Positions 34,383 to 43,686 of a stretch of 64,000 bases of DNA are shown here, in pieces. The notes under the pieces were generated by a model. It was not told the origin of the DNA and ran no database searches. It worked only from the letters and a program-made list of their open reading frames with translations. The position numbers and the translations under genes are program-made. Source of the stretch: CAZQVN01 sp964596775 (GTDB taxonomy: Bacteria; Eisenbacteria; RBG-16-71-46; JABDJR01; JAWXBZ01); assembly GCA_964596775.1 (NCBI GenBank), contig CAZQVN010000019.1, positions 3,388-67,387 on the forward strand, read 5' to 3'. How positions within the stretch are numbered: position 1 is the first letter of the stretch; the number at the start of each line of letters is the position of its first letter.

Positions 34383-36652
34383 CGTGCGCTCCCGCTCCGT
34401 TCCGCCGCGTCCAGCGCATCCAGCACCGACTTCGGCGTGAACGGGATCTTCGTCAGGCGGAGTCCGGTGGCCGCGAAGATCGCGTTGCCGATCGCCGCGG
34501 CGGCCGGGATCACCGGGGGTTCGCCGATGCCGATGGCGCCGGTGTTGTTCGCCCTGTTGTCCGGTTCCTCGATGAAGACCGTTTCGATCCGGGGCACGTC
34601 GCGCACGGTCGGCACCTTGTACTCGAGAAGCGAAGGGTTCAGCATCCGGTGCGTCAGCGGGTCGATGCGCCGCCCTTCCATGAGCGCCATCCCCATCCCC
34701 TGGAGGAACCCGCCCTCCACCTGGCTCATGGCCAGGCGCGGGTTGATCACCCGGCCGCAGTCGTGCACGCAGAGCGCCCGCTCCACCCTGACCTCTCCGG
34801 TGACGGGGTCCACGGCCACCTGCACGCTCTGCACGGCGAACGCCACGATCCGCTTTCCGGCCGGGTTCGGAAACCGCGACCCCTTTCCGGTGACGGTGAA
34901 CGTGCCGAGCGTTTCGCCGAGCTTCCGGAAACGCTCCGCGTTGAGCGGCTTCTTCGCGGCCGCCTCGCCGAACGCCTGCTTCACGAGATCCGTGACCTGG
35001 CTCCGCGCGTCCGCCGCGGCCAGGCGCACCGCCGGAGCCATCGACGCCACGGTGATGCTCCCCCACGACGCCGGGGCGTGCGGGGCCGTGCCGGTGTCGC
35101 CGAGGACGACGGTCACCCGGTCCAGGTCGGTGCCGAATTCCTCGGCGGCCACCTGGGCCAGGACGGTGCGGGTGCCGGTGCCGAGATCCTGCGACCCGGT
35201 GATCACCTGCAGCGATCCGTCGGTGTTCACGTGCACGACCGCATGGGCGGGCGGGCCGCCGCCGACGCCCCAGATGCCGCAGGCGGTGCCGATGCCGGTA
35301 AGCACGGATTCGTGCCGGGGCGCGCCGGCGCCGCCGTCCTTCGCCCAGCCCGCCGTGCGCTCCCGGGCGATCTTCAGCATCTTCGCGAAGTTCGGCCGCG
35401 TGTACGCCTTTCCGTTGGCCGGGTCCTTCTTCGGCACGTTCCGGAGCCGGAACTCGATCGGGTCCAGGCCGAGCCGGTGGGCCATCATGTCGATCGCGGT
35501 TTCGAGGACGAACGCGCCTTCCGCGTAGCCGGGCGCCCGGAACGCGGTCTGCGGGCCGAGGTTCACCACGGCGCCGCGCTCTTCCGTTCTGACGTTCGGG
35601 CAGGCGTAGAGTTCGCGGATCGGGCCGCCGACCGGCATCATCCCGCTGCCGTGACCCCCGGCCGCGGCGTGGATGACGGCGTGGATCGCGGTCAGCTTCC
35701 CCTTCGGGGTGGCCGCCATCCGCAGGCGGGTCACCGTTTCGTGACGATGCCCGGTGCAGAGATTTTCCTCCACCCGGTCCATGAACGCGCGGACCGGGCG
35801 GCCGGTCCGGCGGGCGAGCAGCGCGGCGATCACCATGTACTTGCGGACGCTGTTCTTGGCGCCGAAACCGCCCCCCATGTACGTCTTGATGACGCGCACC
35901 TTGCCGAGCGGGAGTTCGAGCTTGGCGGCCAGGCCGGCCCGGATGCCGAACACGTGCTGGGTCGAGTCGAAGAACGTGAGGTCGCCGTTTTCCCAGCGGG
36001 CCACCGAGCCGTGCGTTTCGAGCGCGTTGTGCAGCGCGCCGGACGTTTCGATGGTGACGTCGAGCGCGTCCGGGGCCGCGGCCAGGACGCCGGCCTGATC
36101 GCCGCGCTCGTAGACGGCGGGTTCGCCGGCCCGGTTCGAGGCGTTGCCGATGCGGGGCGCGCCGTCCTCCAGCGCGCGGACCGGGTGCGATTCGGCGGGA
36201 AGGACCTCGTATTCGACCCGGATTCGAGCCAGCGCGGCGTTCGCCTGCTCCGGCGTTTCCGCCGCGACCGCCGCCACCTCCTCGCCGGCGTAGCGGAGAC
36301 GCGGATCGAACAGGAACGATTCCACGTACCAGGCGACCACCGGCGCGTTCTCGTGCGTCATCACCGCGTGAACGCCCGGCGCGCGCTCCGCGTCCTGCGT
36401 GTCGATGGAGACGATCCGCGCGTGCGCGTGCGGCGAGCGGAGGATCTTGAGATGCAGCATTCCGGGGAACGACAGGTCCTGCGTGTAGAGCGCGCGGCCG
36501 GTGGCGCGATCCACGCCGTCCACCCGGGGCACGGCGTGTCCGACGACTTTCGTCCTGCCCGCCCACGGCTTCAGGTCGCGGCCGTCGACGATGACGAGTT
36601 CCTCGCTGGTGCGCCCCTCGACCTCGACCTGCGTGCGGATGATCCGGGCCAT
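34379..36652 (-). CDS. Molybdenum hydroxylase large subunit (molybdopterin-binding, XDH/aldehyde-oxidase type)
   Basis: A 757-residue catalytic subunit. Mo-cofactor contacts are visible in KTYMGGGFGAKNSVRKY (~residue 255), TAFRAPGYAEGAFVLE and GSQDLGTGTRTVLAQVAAEE. The catalytic Glu is in IGIGEPPVIPAAAAIGNAIF near the C-terminus. The AYRCSFR loop of form I CO dehydrogenase is absent, so an aldehyde or heterocycle hydroxylase is likelier. The S-L-M gene order (2Fe-2S, Mo, FAD) is standard. ATG at 36652 overlaps the 2Fe-2S stop (TGATG). No cofactor-maturation (XdhC/CoxF-like) gene is present in the window. Confidence 0.88.
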   Translation of the reverse strand: MARIIRTQVEVEGRTSEELVIVDGRDLKPWAGRTKVVGHAVPRVDGVDRATGRALYTQDLSFPGMLHLKILRSPHAHARIVSIDTQDAERAPGVHAVMTHENAPVVAWYVESFLFDPRLRYAGEEVAAVAAETPEQANAALARIRVEYEVLPAESHPVRALEDGAPRIGNASNRAGEPAVYERGDQAGVLAAAPDALDVTIETSGALHNALETHGSVARWENGDLTFFDSTQHVFGIRAGLAAKLELPLGKVRVIKTYMGGGFGAKNSVRKYMVIAALLARRTGRPVRAFMDRVEENLCTGHRHETVTRLRMAATPKGKLTAIHAVIHAAAGGHGSGMMPVGGPIRELYACPNVRTEERGAVVNLGPQTAFRAPGYAEGAFVLETAIDMMAHRLGLDPIEFRLRNVPKKDPANGKAYTRPNFAKMLKIARERTAGWAKDGGAGAPRHESVLTGIGTACGIWGVGGGPPAHAVVHVNTDGSLQVITGSQDLGTGTRTVLAQVAAEEFGTDLDRVTVVLGDTGTAPHAPASWGSITVASMAPAVRLAAADARSQVTDLVKQAFGEAAAKKPLNAERFRKLGETLGTFTVTGKGSRFPNPAGKRIVAFAVQSVQVAVDPVTGEVRVERALCVHDCGRVINPRLAMSQVEGGFLQGMGMALMEGRRIDPLTHRMLNPSLLEYKVPTVRDVPRIETVFIEEPDNRANNTGAIGIGEPPVIPAAAAIGNAIFAATGLRLTKIPFTPKSVLDALDAAERSGSAR

Positions 36653-37116
36653 CAGCGCTTCTCCGTGCCGGGCGCCGCGAGCTGTTCCGCCATCCGCCGG
36701 GCCGCCCGGATCAGGCCCGGATAGGCGCCGCAGCGGCAGAGGTTTCCGGAGAGGGCTTCGAGGATCTCCTCGTCCGATGGGTTCGGGCTCGTCGCGAGCA
36801 GCGCCGTGATCGCCATCACCTGGCCGGGAGTGCAGTAGCCGCACTGGAGGCCGTCCTCGAGAACGATCGCGTCGGGCACCCCGTTCCCGGCCACCCCTTC
36901 GATCGTCGTGACGCTGCGCCCGGCGCATTCGACGGCGAGGGTGAGGCAGGAGTAGACCGGCACGCCGTCGAGCAGCACCGTGCAGGCCCCGCACTCGCCC
37001 CGCTCGCACCCGGGCTTCGTGCCGGTCAGGCGGAGATCGTCGCGCAGGGTTTCGAGAAGCGTTCGATGGGGCAGCGGATCGACGCGGACGGGGGTGCCGT
37101 TGACCTTGAGGTTCAT
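36652..37116 (-). CDS. Molybdenum hydroxylase 2Fe-2S subunit (CoxS/XdhC-small type)
   Basis: A 154-residue electron-transfer subunit with two [2Fe-2S] sites. The plant-ferredoxin-type site is GCERGECGACTVLLDG with a fourth Cys in YSCL; the helical site is QCGYCTPGQVM with NLCRCGAYPG. All eight cysteines are present. No Tat signal is seen, so assembly is probably cytoplasmic. It is the first gene of the S-L-M operon, 82 bp from the convergent-side hairpin at 37156-37183, which ends the gene behind it. Confidence 0.92.
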   Translation of the reverse strand: MNLKVNGTPVRVDPLPHRTLLETLRDDLRLTGTKPGCERGECGACTVLLDGVPVYSCLTLAVECAGRSVTTIEGVAGNGVPDAIVLEDGLQCGYCTPGQVMAITALLATSPNPSDEEILEALSGNLCRCGAYPGLIRAARRMAEQLAAPGTEKR

Positions 37117-37155
37117 GGGGGCATGGTACTACGGGGGAGGGGAGGGATGCTAAGG

Positions 37156-37183
37156 GGCGGCGCGGCAACGAGGCCGCGCCGCC
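37156..37183 (-). terminator. GC hairpin downstream of the Kelch/repeat protein
   Basis: An 11-bp perfect GC stem (37156-37166 with 37173-37183, 6-base loop) begins 16 bases after the minus-strand stop at 37199. The T-tract after it is poor (CCTTAGC), so it may be a Rho-assisted or mRNA-protecting hairpin rather than a full intrinsic terminator. Confidence 0.55.
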
Positions 37184-37198
37184 TGAAGGAACTCCTGT

Positions 37199-40100
37199 CT
37201 ACCGGCCCCGCAGTACCGCAATCCGTCGACTGTCTCGATCCTTTCCGGATCGCACCACGACATGATAGATGCCGGAAGCCACCGGTCCCTGATCCCCCTC
37301 GCCGTTCCACCGGACCTCATGAAGACCCTCGGATGCGGCGCCGCTGAACAGTTGCCGGACGTGACGCCCGGAAACATCAAATACATCAACGGAGACATCG
37401 CCCGCGGCGGGAAGACCGAACGTCAGCGATGCCGGTCCACGGGTGGGATTGGGCCAGGGAGCCTTGCGGAAACCGAAGTGCGGGACTGCGTCACCCGGAT
37501 CAGCCGGGGAGCCGATCGGCGGCACCGGATCGGGGGTGCCGGATACCGGACCGGGATCGAGCGTCAGCTGCAGGATCCAGAGGTCGTTCCTGAACCCGCC
37601 ATCGTTGCCGCCGAAGACAATGATCCGCCGTCCCAGAGGATCCCACGCGAGTGAGTGGCCGGAGCGCGGCGAGGGATGCGCGCCGGCCACCACCGGCAGC
37701 GAACTCCAGCCGGACTGCGAGGGATTCGTGGCGCCGGTCAGGAGGAAGACATCCTCGAGGAGTTCCGATCCCGCGTCCAGGCCGCCGAACGTGATCAGGC
37801 GGTCGGTCTGCGCGTCGTAGATCCCCGCGTGGTTCGTGCGCCCGGGCGCCGGCGGGCTGGACAGCGGCAGCGTCGTCCAGGTCGGCATTCCTCCCAGACC
37901 GTCCGCGTGGGTCAGATATCGGGCCTCTCCGAGAATCGAAGCGCAGGCGTCGCTCCCGCCATGAACGATGAGACGATTCGCGGCGTTGTCGTAGGCCAGA
38001 ACGGCTCCGCTTCGCGGATAAGGGGGCAGACCTCCGGTCGGCAGGAGAGTCCATACCGGCGTCCCGCCCAGGCCGTTGGCGTTCGAGAGAATCCACACGT
38101 CGTTCGACGCGGAGTTGCACGGATCGGGGGGATACACGCCGCCGAACAGGATCAGGCGATTGCTCGCCGGGTTGTAGCCCGCGCCGCCGCCCGTGCGCGG
38201 TCCGGGCGTGCCGCCGCCCGGAGCAAGCTGCGTCCAGGTGGCCGTTCCGCCGAGCCCGTTGGCGTTGGACAGCACCCAGACGTCGGAGAATGCCGACGGA
38301 TTGCCCGCACTGCTACCGCCGTACACGATCAGACGGTTGTTCCCGGCGTCGTAGGCGGCGGCGTGCCCCTGGCGCGGGGCCGGCGGAGTCCCGGCGGTGG
38401 TGAGCTGGGACCAGGAGATGAACCCGCCGCCGGAACCTTCGCAGATCCAGGTGTCGTTGAACTCACCGCCCTCGCCGACGCCGCCGAACAGAATCAGCCG
38501 GTCCGACACCCCGGTGTACACGCATGCATGTCCGCTCCTTCGCTGCGGTCCGCCGGCACCGGGCGCCTGGCTCCAGGCCTGAGCGACCGTGGTGAGACGG
38601 ATCGGATCGGTCGGGCGCGGCTGCGGAAGGAACGCCAGCTGATTGCCGAACCCCACGCCCTCGCCGTACACATTCGCGAACTGCCCGCTGTGCGATGAGC
38701 AGGTCAGGAGGTCGAACGTCGAGCCTGTGGTCGGGAAGTAGCCGTTCACGAGCGACAAGTTGAGCGTTCCGTTCAGCGCGGCGCTTCCGGAGATCTGAAT
38801 CTGATCGTAGCCCGATCCCGGAGCAGCGCCGCCGATCTCCATGTTGAGAACCGACGTGGATCCCATCGTCACGTTGCCGGTGATCGTCATGATGCCCGGC
38901 GAGGCTCCCGGGTTGATCGTCCCGTTGTTGATGAACGTCGTGCCGCTCATGTCCAGGGTGCCGCCGCCGGCCAGAACGCCGGCGACCTCGTTGCGGAACG
39001 TCCCGCCCGTGGTCTGAACCGTGGCTCCCGGGTAGACCTTCAGGGTGTCGCCGTTGGAGAAGTAACCCGCCGGCGTCTGGACGATGGAGAACGTCCCGCC
39101 GAACACGCGGATCACGCCGTTGTTGAGCTGGCCGGAATCGCCGCTGGACAGGAGAAGACCGTTCTGTATCGTCACGAGGCCTTCATTGACGAGGAAGCCC
39201 AGCGCGCTGGGCGTTCCCTGAATGTCGAGGGTGCCGGCATTGGAAACCCCAAGCAGGATGCTGGAGGCCACCATGGGAATCGTATGGCCGGCGGTGTTCG
39301 TCACGTTCGCGATGAGTTCCGATCCATTCAGATCGATGCCCGTATCGTCCGTGTTGAAGACGCCGGGAAATGTTCCGGTGGCGTTCTGCATGGTGAGAGC
39401 CGACAGTTGCGGGAAGATGCTGAAGTTCGCGGCGGCGCCGCCGGTCAGATGCAGGGTGCCGTTTCCCGGCACGCTTCCGCCGCTGACCGTGATCGCGCCG
39501 CCCTGGACACGCAGGGTCCGGTCGGGATTGATCCAGAGTGTTCCGGCGGTGCTCGTGAAACTCGGAGTCGAGCCGGTCTGCTGGATCGTCAGGTCACCCT
39601 CGCCCACCGTGATGTTGCCGCTGTTCGTGTGGTCGGCGGAGGAGCGGGCCAGCGTCATGTTGCCGTTGACGGCCAGATGTCCGCGATTGTCGAGCGTGGT
39701 GTTGAGGTATGTCTGCCTGAGAGCGCTCGGACTCGTCGCGATCGCTCCGATAGTGGCTCCGGGCGCGTTCACCAGCGTGCCGGAGCTGACGGTCAGCGTC
39801 GCCGAAGCGTTGTCGACCGGCTCGAGCGTAATCTCTCCATTGTTCGTGAAGGCCTGGCCGACAACCAGGCTGCTGGCTCCGGAACCGGGACTGGCGACCA
39901 TGCTGATCTGGGAACCTGGAATCGTGCTGATCGTCCCGGTGACCGTTCCGGCCTGCTCCACGGTGAGAACCCCCTGGTTCGTGAACAGCGGTACGTCGAG
40001 GTTGGAGTGAAAAAGCCCGAGACTGAACGTGCTCGCCAGGGTGAACTGAGGAGCCGTGAGCGTCGCGTCGGTCAGCTCGAACGTCTGGCTCGCGCCATGG

Positions 40101-41812
40101 ACGGCCGGCTGGTTGAACGTGGCCTGACTCTGGCGTATGGCGATGTGACTCACGGTCGGATTCGGCGAGAACGTCGAGACGCTGCCACCGTCCAGGACGA
40201 GCGTCCCGGCTCCGGCGAGGCTCCCGGTGGAGGCGAAAACGCCGCCGCTCACGCGAAGCTGCCGTCCGGCGGGAACGGACAGCGTTCCCCCGCCGTTGAT
40301 GAAGACGGGAGTCGATCCGGTCTGCTGAATCGTCAGGTCCCCGCCGGAGAGGTTGATGGTCTGAGAGTTCTGGTGGTCCGCGCCGGGACTCGCGATCGTG
40401 AGAGGGTACTGAACGTCCACGAGACCCTGGTTATAGATCTGGCTTTCCAGTCGGCGCGTGCCCCCGGCACCGGCCACGGTCTTCAGAAGACCCGCGGCGG
40501 TATTCAGAAACTCTCCGGATTGAAGCCTTTGAGTCTGGCTCGACAGGGACGACCCGAGTTCCACCTCGCCGGAATTGGTCAATGACGACAGGCCGACGAG
40601 ACCGGCTCCGGTGAGCTGGAGCCTGGAGCCGGGCTGGTTGGTCCAGGATCCGCCGGACATCGTGACGTCTCCACTGGTCCCACTGGAAAGCACGGTCTGT
40701 ACCGTTCCCGAGTTGGATACGGTTGGAATATTAAGCGAGGCACCGGCTTCCAGCTTGTTCAAGGTCTTGCCGGCCGCTATGGTGAGGCTGGGCGCGGTGA
40801 CATGACACAATCCCAACCACAGAAACTGAGTGTCATGGGTCAAACCCGAAGGAAACGTCACCGTGGCGTTGGCGACGAGGCGTATCTGTTTGCAGGTGGG
40901 ATTGGAAACGAAGGTCGCGATAGCGCCCCCTATGGCCACCTCGCCACTTCCGGTGATGCTCCCGCCCGTCTGGTGGAAGTAATTGGTGCCTGCGGCGTGC
41001 CCACTGATGGTGAACGATCCGAAGAACCCGGCCCCGGTCTGGATCGAACCGCTCGTCGTGAACGAGTCGTCATAGGTAAGAAAGACCTGCATCGTGATCC
41101 CGCCAGCTATGGCGATCGTTCCACTGTTGAGGTGGTTGCCATCCGGGCCCTGCAGGGAAAAGTAGGCATCCACAGTAATCATTCCCTGGTTGTCCAGGTT
41201 GCCATCCAAGAGGTCCAGTGGCGCTGATGCGGGCACCTGGAACGTACCGCTGGAGGTATTCGTCAGGGTTCCCCCGACGTAAAGGTCCAGTGAAGGAGAG
41301 CCGGATCGGAGCGTTCCCCGGCTCGTGAGGTCACCCGAAACCGTCAGGGTGCCGGTCGCATCGATGATGGTCGTGGCGTGCGTGATGATCGGAGTATTGA
41401 TCACCGAAATCCCGCTGGTTGTCAGGTTGCCGTCGACGTCGATCGTCCCGGCTCCGGACACCGTCCCTGAATTCAAGGTCAAGTAGTTCGTTATCCCGAC
41501 TGCGATCCCGGTGCTCGTGGTGAGCGTGGAGCCGTTCACGTGGAGGCGCCGGGTACCGGTTCCGCTTGTCAGGCCCACCGCGCCGACGGAGGCGTTCGAG
41601 TTGATGCTTACGGTGTAATTCCCGCTCAATGTAATGAGGGCGACATCGCCGGGGCCCGGCACCTGGGCCGGAAGCCAGTTCGAGGCCGTATGCCAGCTCC
41701 CGTTGACCGCGGTTTTCCAGGCGATGTTGGCGGCCCATGCCGGATCAGGGAGAATCGCTGCAATCAGCGCGGAAAGGCTCCAAAAGGGGATGAGTCGGCG
41801 TCGGCGTTCCAT
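37199..41812 (-). CDS. Giant secreted protein: autotransporter-like repeats, Kelch region and FlgD-like tail
   Basis: A 1537-residue exported protein. A signal peptide ends near PDPAWAANIAW. Residues ~30-1070 are low-complexity beta-repeats rich in Gly, Thr, Ser and Asn (LTSGTGTRRLHVNGSTL; GNLTTSGIS), the pattern of PEP-CTERM/autotransporter passenger or T9SS G8-like beta-helices. Residues ~1085-1430 hold about six Kelch blades (RLILFGGV...; NRLIVYGGS...; PRSGHSLAWDP). The last ~80 residues (APWPNPTRGPASLTF; SGIYHVVV) are FlgD-like. No autotransporter beta-barrel is present, so the tail is the likely export or anchoring signal. ATG at 41812 follows GAGGAG. Binding target unknown. Confidence 0.8.
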   Translation of the reverse strand: MERRRRLIPFWSLSALIAAILPDPAWAANIAWKTAVNGSWHTASNWLPAQVPGPGDVALITLSGNYTVSINSNASVGAVGLTSGTGTRRLHVNGSTLTTSTGIAVGITNYLTLNSGTVSGAGTIDVDGNLTTSGISVINTPIITHATTIIDATGTLTVSGDLTSRGTLRSGSPSLDLYVGGTLTNTSSGTFQVPASAPLDLLDGNLDNQGMITVDAYFSLQGPDGNHLNSGTIAIAGGITMQVFLTYDDSFTTSGSIQTGAGFFGSFTISGHAAGTNYFHQTGGSITGSGEVAIGGAIATFVSNPTCKQIRLVANATVTFPSGLTHDTQFLWLGLCHVTAPSLTIAAGKTLNKLEAGASLNIPTVSNSGTVQTVLSSGTSGDVTMSGGSWTNQPGSRLQLTGAGLVGLSSLTNSGEVELGSSLSSQTQRLQSGEFLNTAAGLLKTVAGAGGTRRLESQIYNQGLVDVQYPLTIASPGADHQNSQTINLSGGDLTIQQTGSTPVFINGGGTLSVPAGRQLRVSGGVFASTGSLAGAGTLVLDGGSVSTFSPNPTVSHIAIRQSQATFNQPAVHGASQTFELTDATLTAPQFTLASTFSLGLFHSNLDVPLFTNQGVLTVEQAGTVTGTISTIPGSQISMVASPGSGASSLVVGQAFTNNGEITLEPVDNASATLTVSSGTLVNAPGATIGAIATSPSALRQTYLNTTLDNRGHLAVNGNMTLARSSADHTNSGNITVGEGDLTIQQTGSTPSFTSTAGTLWINPDRTLRVQGGAITVSGGSVPGNGTLHLTGGAAANFSIFPQLSALTMQNATGTFPGVFNTDDTGIDLNGSELIANVTNTAGHTIPMVASSILLGVSNAGTLDIQGTPSALGFLVNEGLVTIQNGLLLSSGDSGQLNNGVIRVFGGTFSIVQTPAGYFSNGDTLKVYPGATVQTTGGTFRNEVAGVLAGGGTLDMSGTTFINNGTINPGASPGIMTITGNVTMGSTSVLNMEIGGAAPGSGYDQIQISGSAALNGTLNLSLVNGYFPTTGSTFDLLTCSSHSGQFANVYGEGVGFGNQLAFLPQPRPTDPIRLTTVAQAWSQAPGAGGPQRRSGHACVYTGVSDRLILFGGVGEGGEFNDTWICEGSGGGFISWSQLTTAGTPPAPRQGHAAAYDAGNNRLIVYGGSSAGNPSAFSDVWVLSNANGLGGTATWTQLAPGGGTPGPRTGGGAGYNPASNRLILFGGVYPPDPCNSASNDVWILSNANGLGGTPVWTLLPTGGLPPYPRSGAVLAYDNAANRLIVHGGSDACASILGEARYLTHADGLGGMPTWTTLPLSSPPAPGRTNHAGIYDAQTDRLITFGGLDAGSELLEDVFLLTGATNPSQSGWSSLPVVAGAHPSPRSGHSLAWDPLGRRIIVFGGNDGGFRNDLWILQLTLDPGPVSGTPDPVPPIGSPADPGDAVPHFGFRKAPWPNPTRGPASLTFGLPAAGDVSVDVFDVSGRHVRQLFSGAASEGLHEVRWNGEGDQGPVASGIYHVVVRSGKDRDSRRIAVLRGR

Positions 41813-42051
41813 GGAAGTCTCCTCGCTTGTTCCGGATCCATGGCCTGTTCCGGCGGTCGCATTGGCGCGGCATGAGGATCCACTGGCGATAACGCGCAAT
41901 AAGGATGCGGGGAGGACCATGATCAGAAGATCATGGCTTCCATGGACTTGAGTATCTTCGGTGAGTTCGTTTTTCCTGGTCCGAATCTCCCTGAATGGGC
42001 GCGTCAGGGTTCGAGTCCGTCAGCCGCCCTGAACCCTGGAGGAGTGGAGCC

Positions 42052-42582
42052 ATGAACCGCCCGCACGCTCGGATCGTCCTGATGCTCGTCTCGGCGATCT
42101 GCCTGACCGCCCCCGGACAGTCCCGAGGGGCGCCCCGCCGCAATCCCGAAGCCGACATGGCGCGACTGGAAAGGCGGATCGCCCGGGAAAGGGAGATTCA
42201 TATCGAGACGGCGGCTCTGCGGGTCGAAATGTCGAACCCGCGCCTCTCCGGTGGGTGGCTGACCTCCCCGGGCGATTCCGCGGCCTATGCGTTACAGGAC
42301 GTGAGGGAAATCATGGCGCGACGAAGCTACGCCGGCCGGGGGGCGGGCATCGGGGTCATGGCCGGTATTCTGGTGGGGGCCGGTTTCGGCGCGTGGGCGT
42401 CGGCGATGACGGAACCGTCGCAGCGATCCGGGCCGTCGAACGACGACAGCGGCCAGACGATGGCCCTCGCCGCGGTCGGCGCCGGAGTGGGACTCGTCGT
42501 CGGCGCGCTCGTGGGGGCTGCCGTCAGCGGGTGGAAACCGATTTATCGGCAGTCCAGCGGAGAGGTAGGCGGCCGGCGGTAA
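42052..42582 (+). CDS. Small exported protein with two glycine-zipper segments
   Basis: A 176-residue protein. A signal-like segment (IVLMLVSAICLTAPGQSRG) is followed by a basic helical region (MARLERRIAREREI) and two Gly/Ala-rich hydrophobic stretches (GAGIGVMAGILVGAGFGAWA and ALAAVGAGVGLVVGALVGAA). These are glycine-zipper membrane segments like those of some outer-membrane or pore-forming proteins. No named family recognised. GGAGGAG at 42039-42045 fixes the ATG at 42052. It is divergent from the Kelch protein and converges on rsmH. Confidence 0.7.
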   Translation: MNRPHARIVLMLVSAICLTAPGQSRGAPRRNPEADMARLERRIAREREIHIETAALRVEMSNPRLSGGWLTSPGDSAAYALQDVREIMARRSYAGRGAGIGVMAGILVGAGFGAWASAMTEPSQRSGPSNDDSGQTMALAAVGAGVGLVVGALVGAAVSGWKPIYRQSSGEVGGRR

Positions 42583-42621
42583 TAAACGTAGCCTTCACAT
42601 TCGAGGCTTCGCTCGATGCGT

Positions 42622-43686
42622 TCAGCCGCGACTCCGCACCGCCCACCGGAACACCGCCGACCGGCTCCGCGGATTGTCGTGCTTCTCCTCCGGTCCCGGC
42701 CGGATCGCATGCTCGCTGATCTCCGAATAGAGGCCGGCCGCGAGCCCCTCGCGCATCGCGCGGATCACCCGGCCGTCCTCGCCGCTGTGGAACGACAGCA
42801 CGCCGAACCGCCCGCCGGGCTTGAGACACCAGGGCGCCACGCGGAGCAGTTCGTCGAGCTGGCTCAACTCGCCGTTCACGAGGATCCGCAGCGCCTGGAA
42901 CGTGCGGGCCGCCGGGTGGAGGTCGCCGGGGCGCTTCGTTTCGCGCCAGTCGTCGACCTTGATCTTCTTCGCGCGGAAGATGATTTCGACGAGGTCCAGC
43001 GTGCGCCGGATCGTCCGGTGCTCCCGCACGCGCGCCACTCGCGCGGCGATCCTCTCGTGATCCGGTTCGTCGCCGAGGAGGCGGAGGGCTTCCGACAGTT
43101 CGGCTTCCTCGATGTCCCGGAGCAGGTCGGCGGCGCTGCGGGCGATCCGGTCGTCCATCCGCATGTCCAGCGGTCCGTCGTGCTTGTAGCTGAACCCGCG
43201 TTTCGGATCGTCGATCTGCATGCTGGACACGCCGAGATCCGCGAAGAGCACGTCGTATCCGGTGATGCCGAGTTCCGCGAGCGGTTTCGCCACGCCGGAA
43301 AACGACATCCGGTGGAGCGACAGCGGGGTGCCCAGCGGTTCCAGTCGCTGCCGCGTGCGTTCCAGCTCCGCCGCGTCCACGTCGAAGCCGACGAGCCGCC
43401 CCGAGGGTCCGATCCGTTCGATGAACGCCCGGGCGTGACCGCCGTAGCCGAGCGTGCCGTCGGCCACGACATCGCCCGGTTCCGGCCGGAGCACGTCCAT
43501 CACCTCGTCGACGAGGATCGGAACGTGCGTGCCGGCCGGAGTCTTCCCCTGCGCCTGCACGTGACCCTGCATCTCCGGATACGCGGCCGGATTCCGTTCC
43601 TTGTACTTGTCCTCGAAACGCCTGGGGTGCGTGCCGCGGTAGCGCGGTCGCCGGCGGTGCGGCCTGTCCTCGGCATCCCCGGTCAT
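42622..43686 (-). CDS. rsmH: 16S rRNA (cytosine-1402-N4)-methyltransferase
   Basis: A 354-residue SAM-dependent methyltransferase that modifies C1402 in the 16S decoding centre. Family blocks are clear: HVPILVDEVMDVL, ADGTLGYGGHARAFIE (SAM loop), VLFADLGVSSMQID, KRGFSYKHDGPLDMRMD, TFQALRILVNGEL and the C-terminal NPRSRSAVFRWAV. The first ~50 residues are a basic extension not needed by the fold. rsmH usually opens the cell-division (dcw) cluster; here no mraZ, ftsL, ftsI or mur gene is near. ATGA overlap with the gene upstream on the same strand. Confidence 0.92.
   Translation of the reverse strand: MTGDAEDRPHRRRPRYRGTHPRRFEDKYKERNPAAYPEMQGHVQAQGKTPAGTHVPILVDEVMDVLRPEPGDVVADGTLGYGGHARAFIERIGPSGRLVGFDVDAAELERTRQRLEPLGTPLSLHRMSFSGVAKPLAELGITGYDVLFADLGVSSMQIDDPKRGFSYKHDGPLDMRMDDRIARSAADLLRDIEEAELSEALRLLGDEPDHERIAARVARVREHRTIRRTLDLVEIIFRAKKIKVDDWRETKRPGDLHPAARTFQALRILVNGELSQLDELLRVAPWCLKPGGRFGVLSFHSGEDGRVIRAMREGLAAGLYSEISEHAIRPGPEEKHDNPRSRSAVFRWAVRSRG

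Noticed and set aside
34379..36652. Form I CO dehydrogenase large subunit
   Set aside because: The AYRCSFR active-site loop is not present; an aldehyde/xanthine-type hydroxylase fits better.
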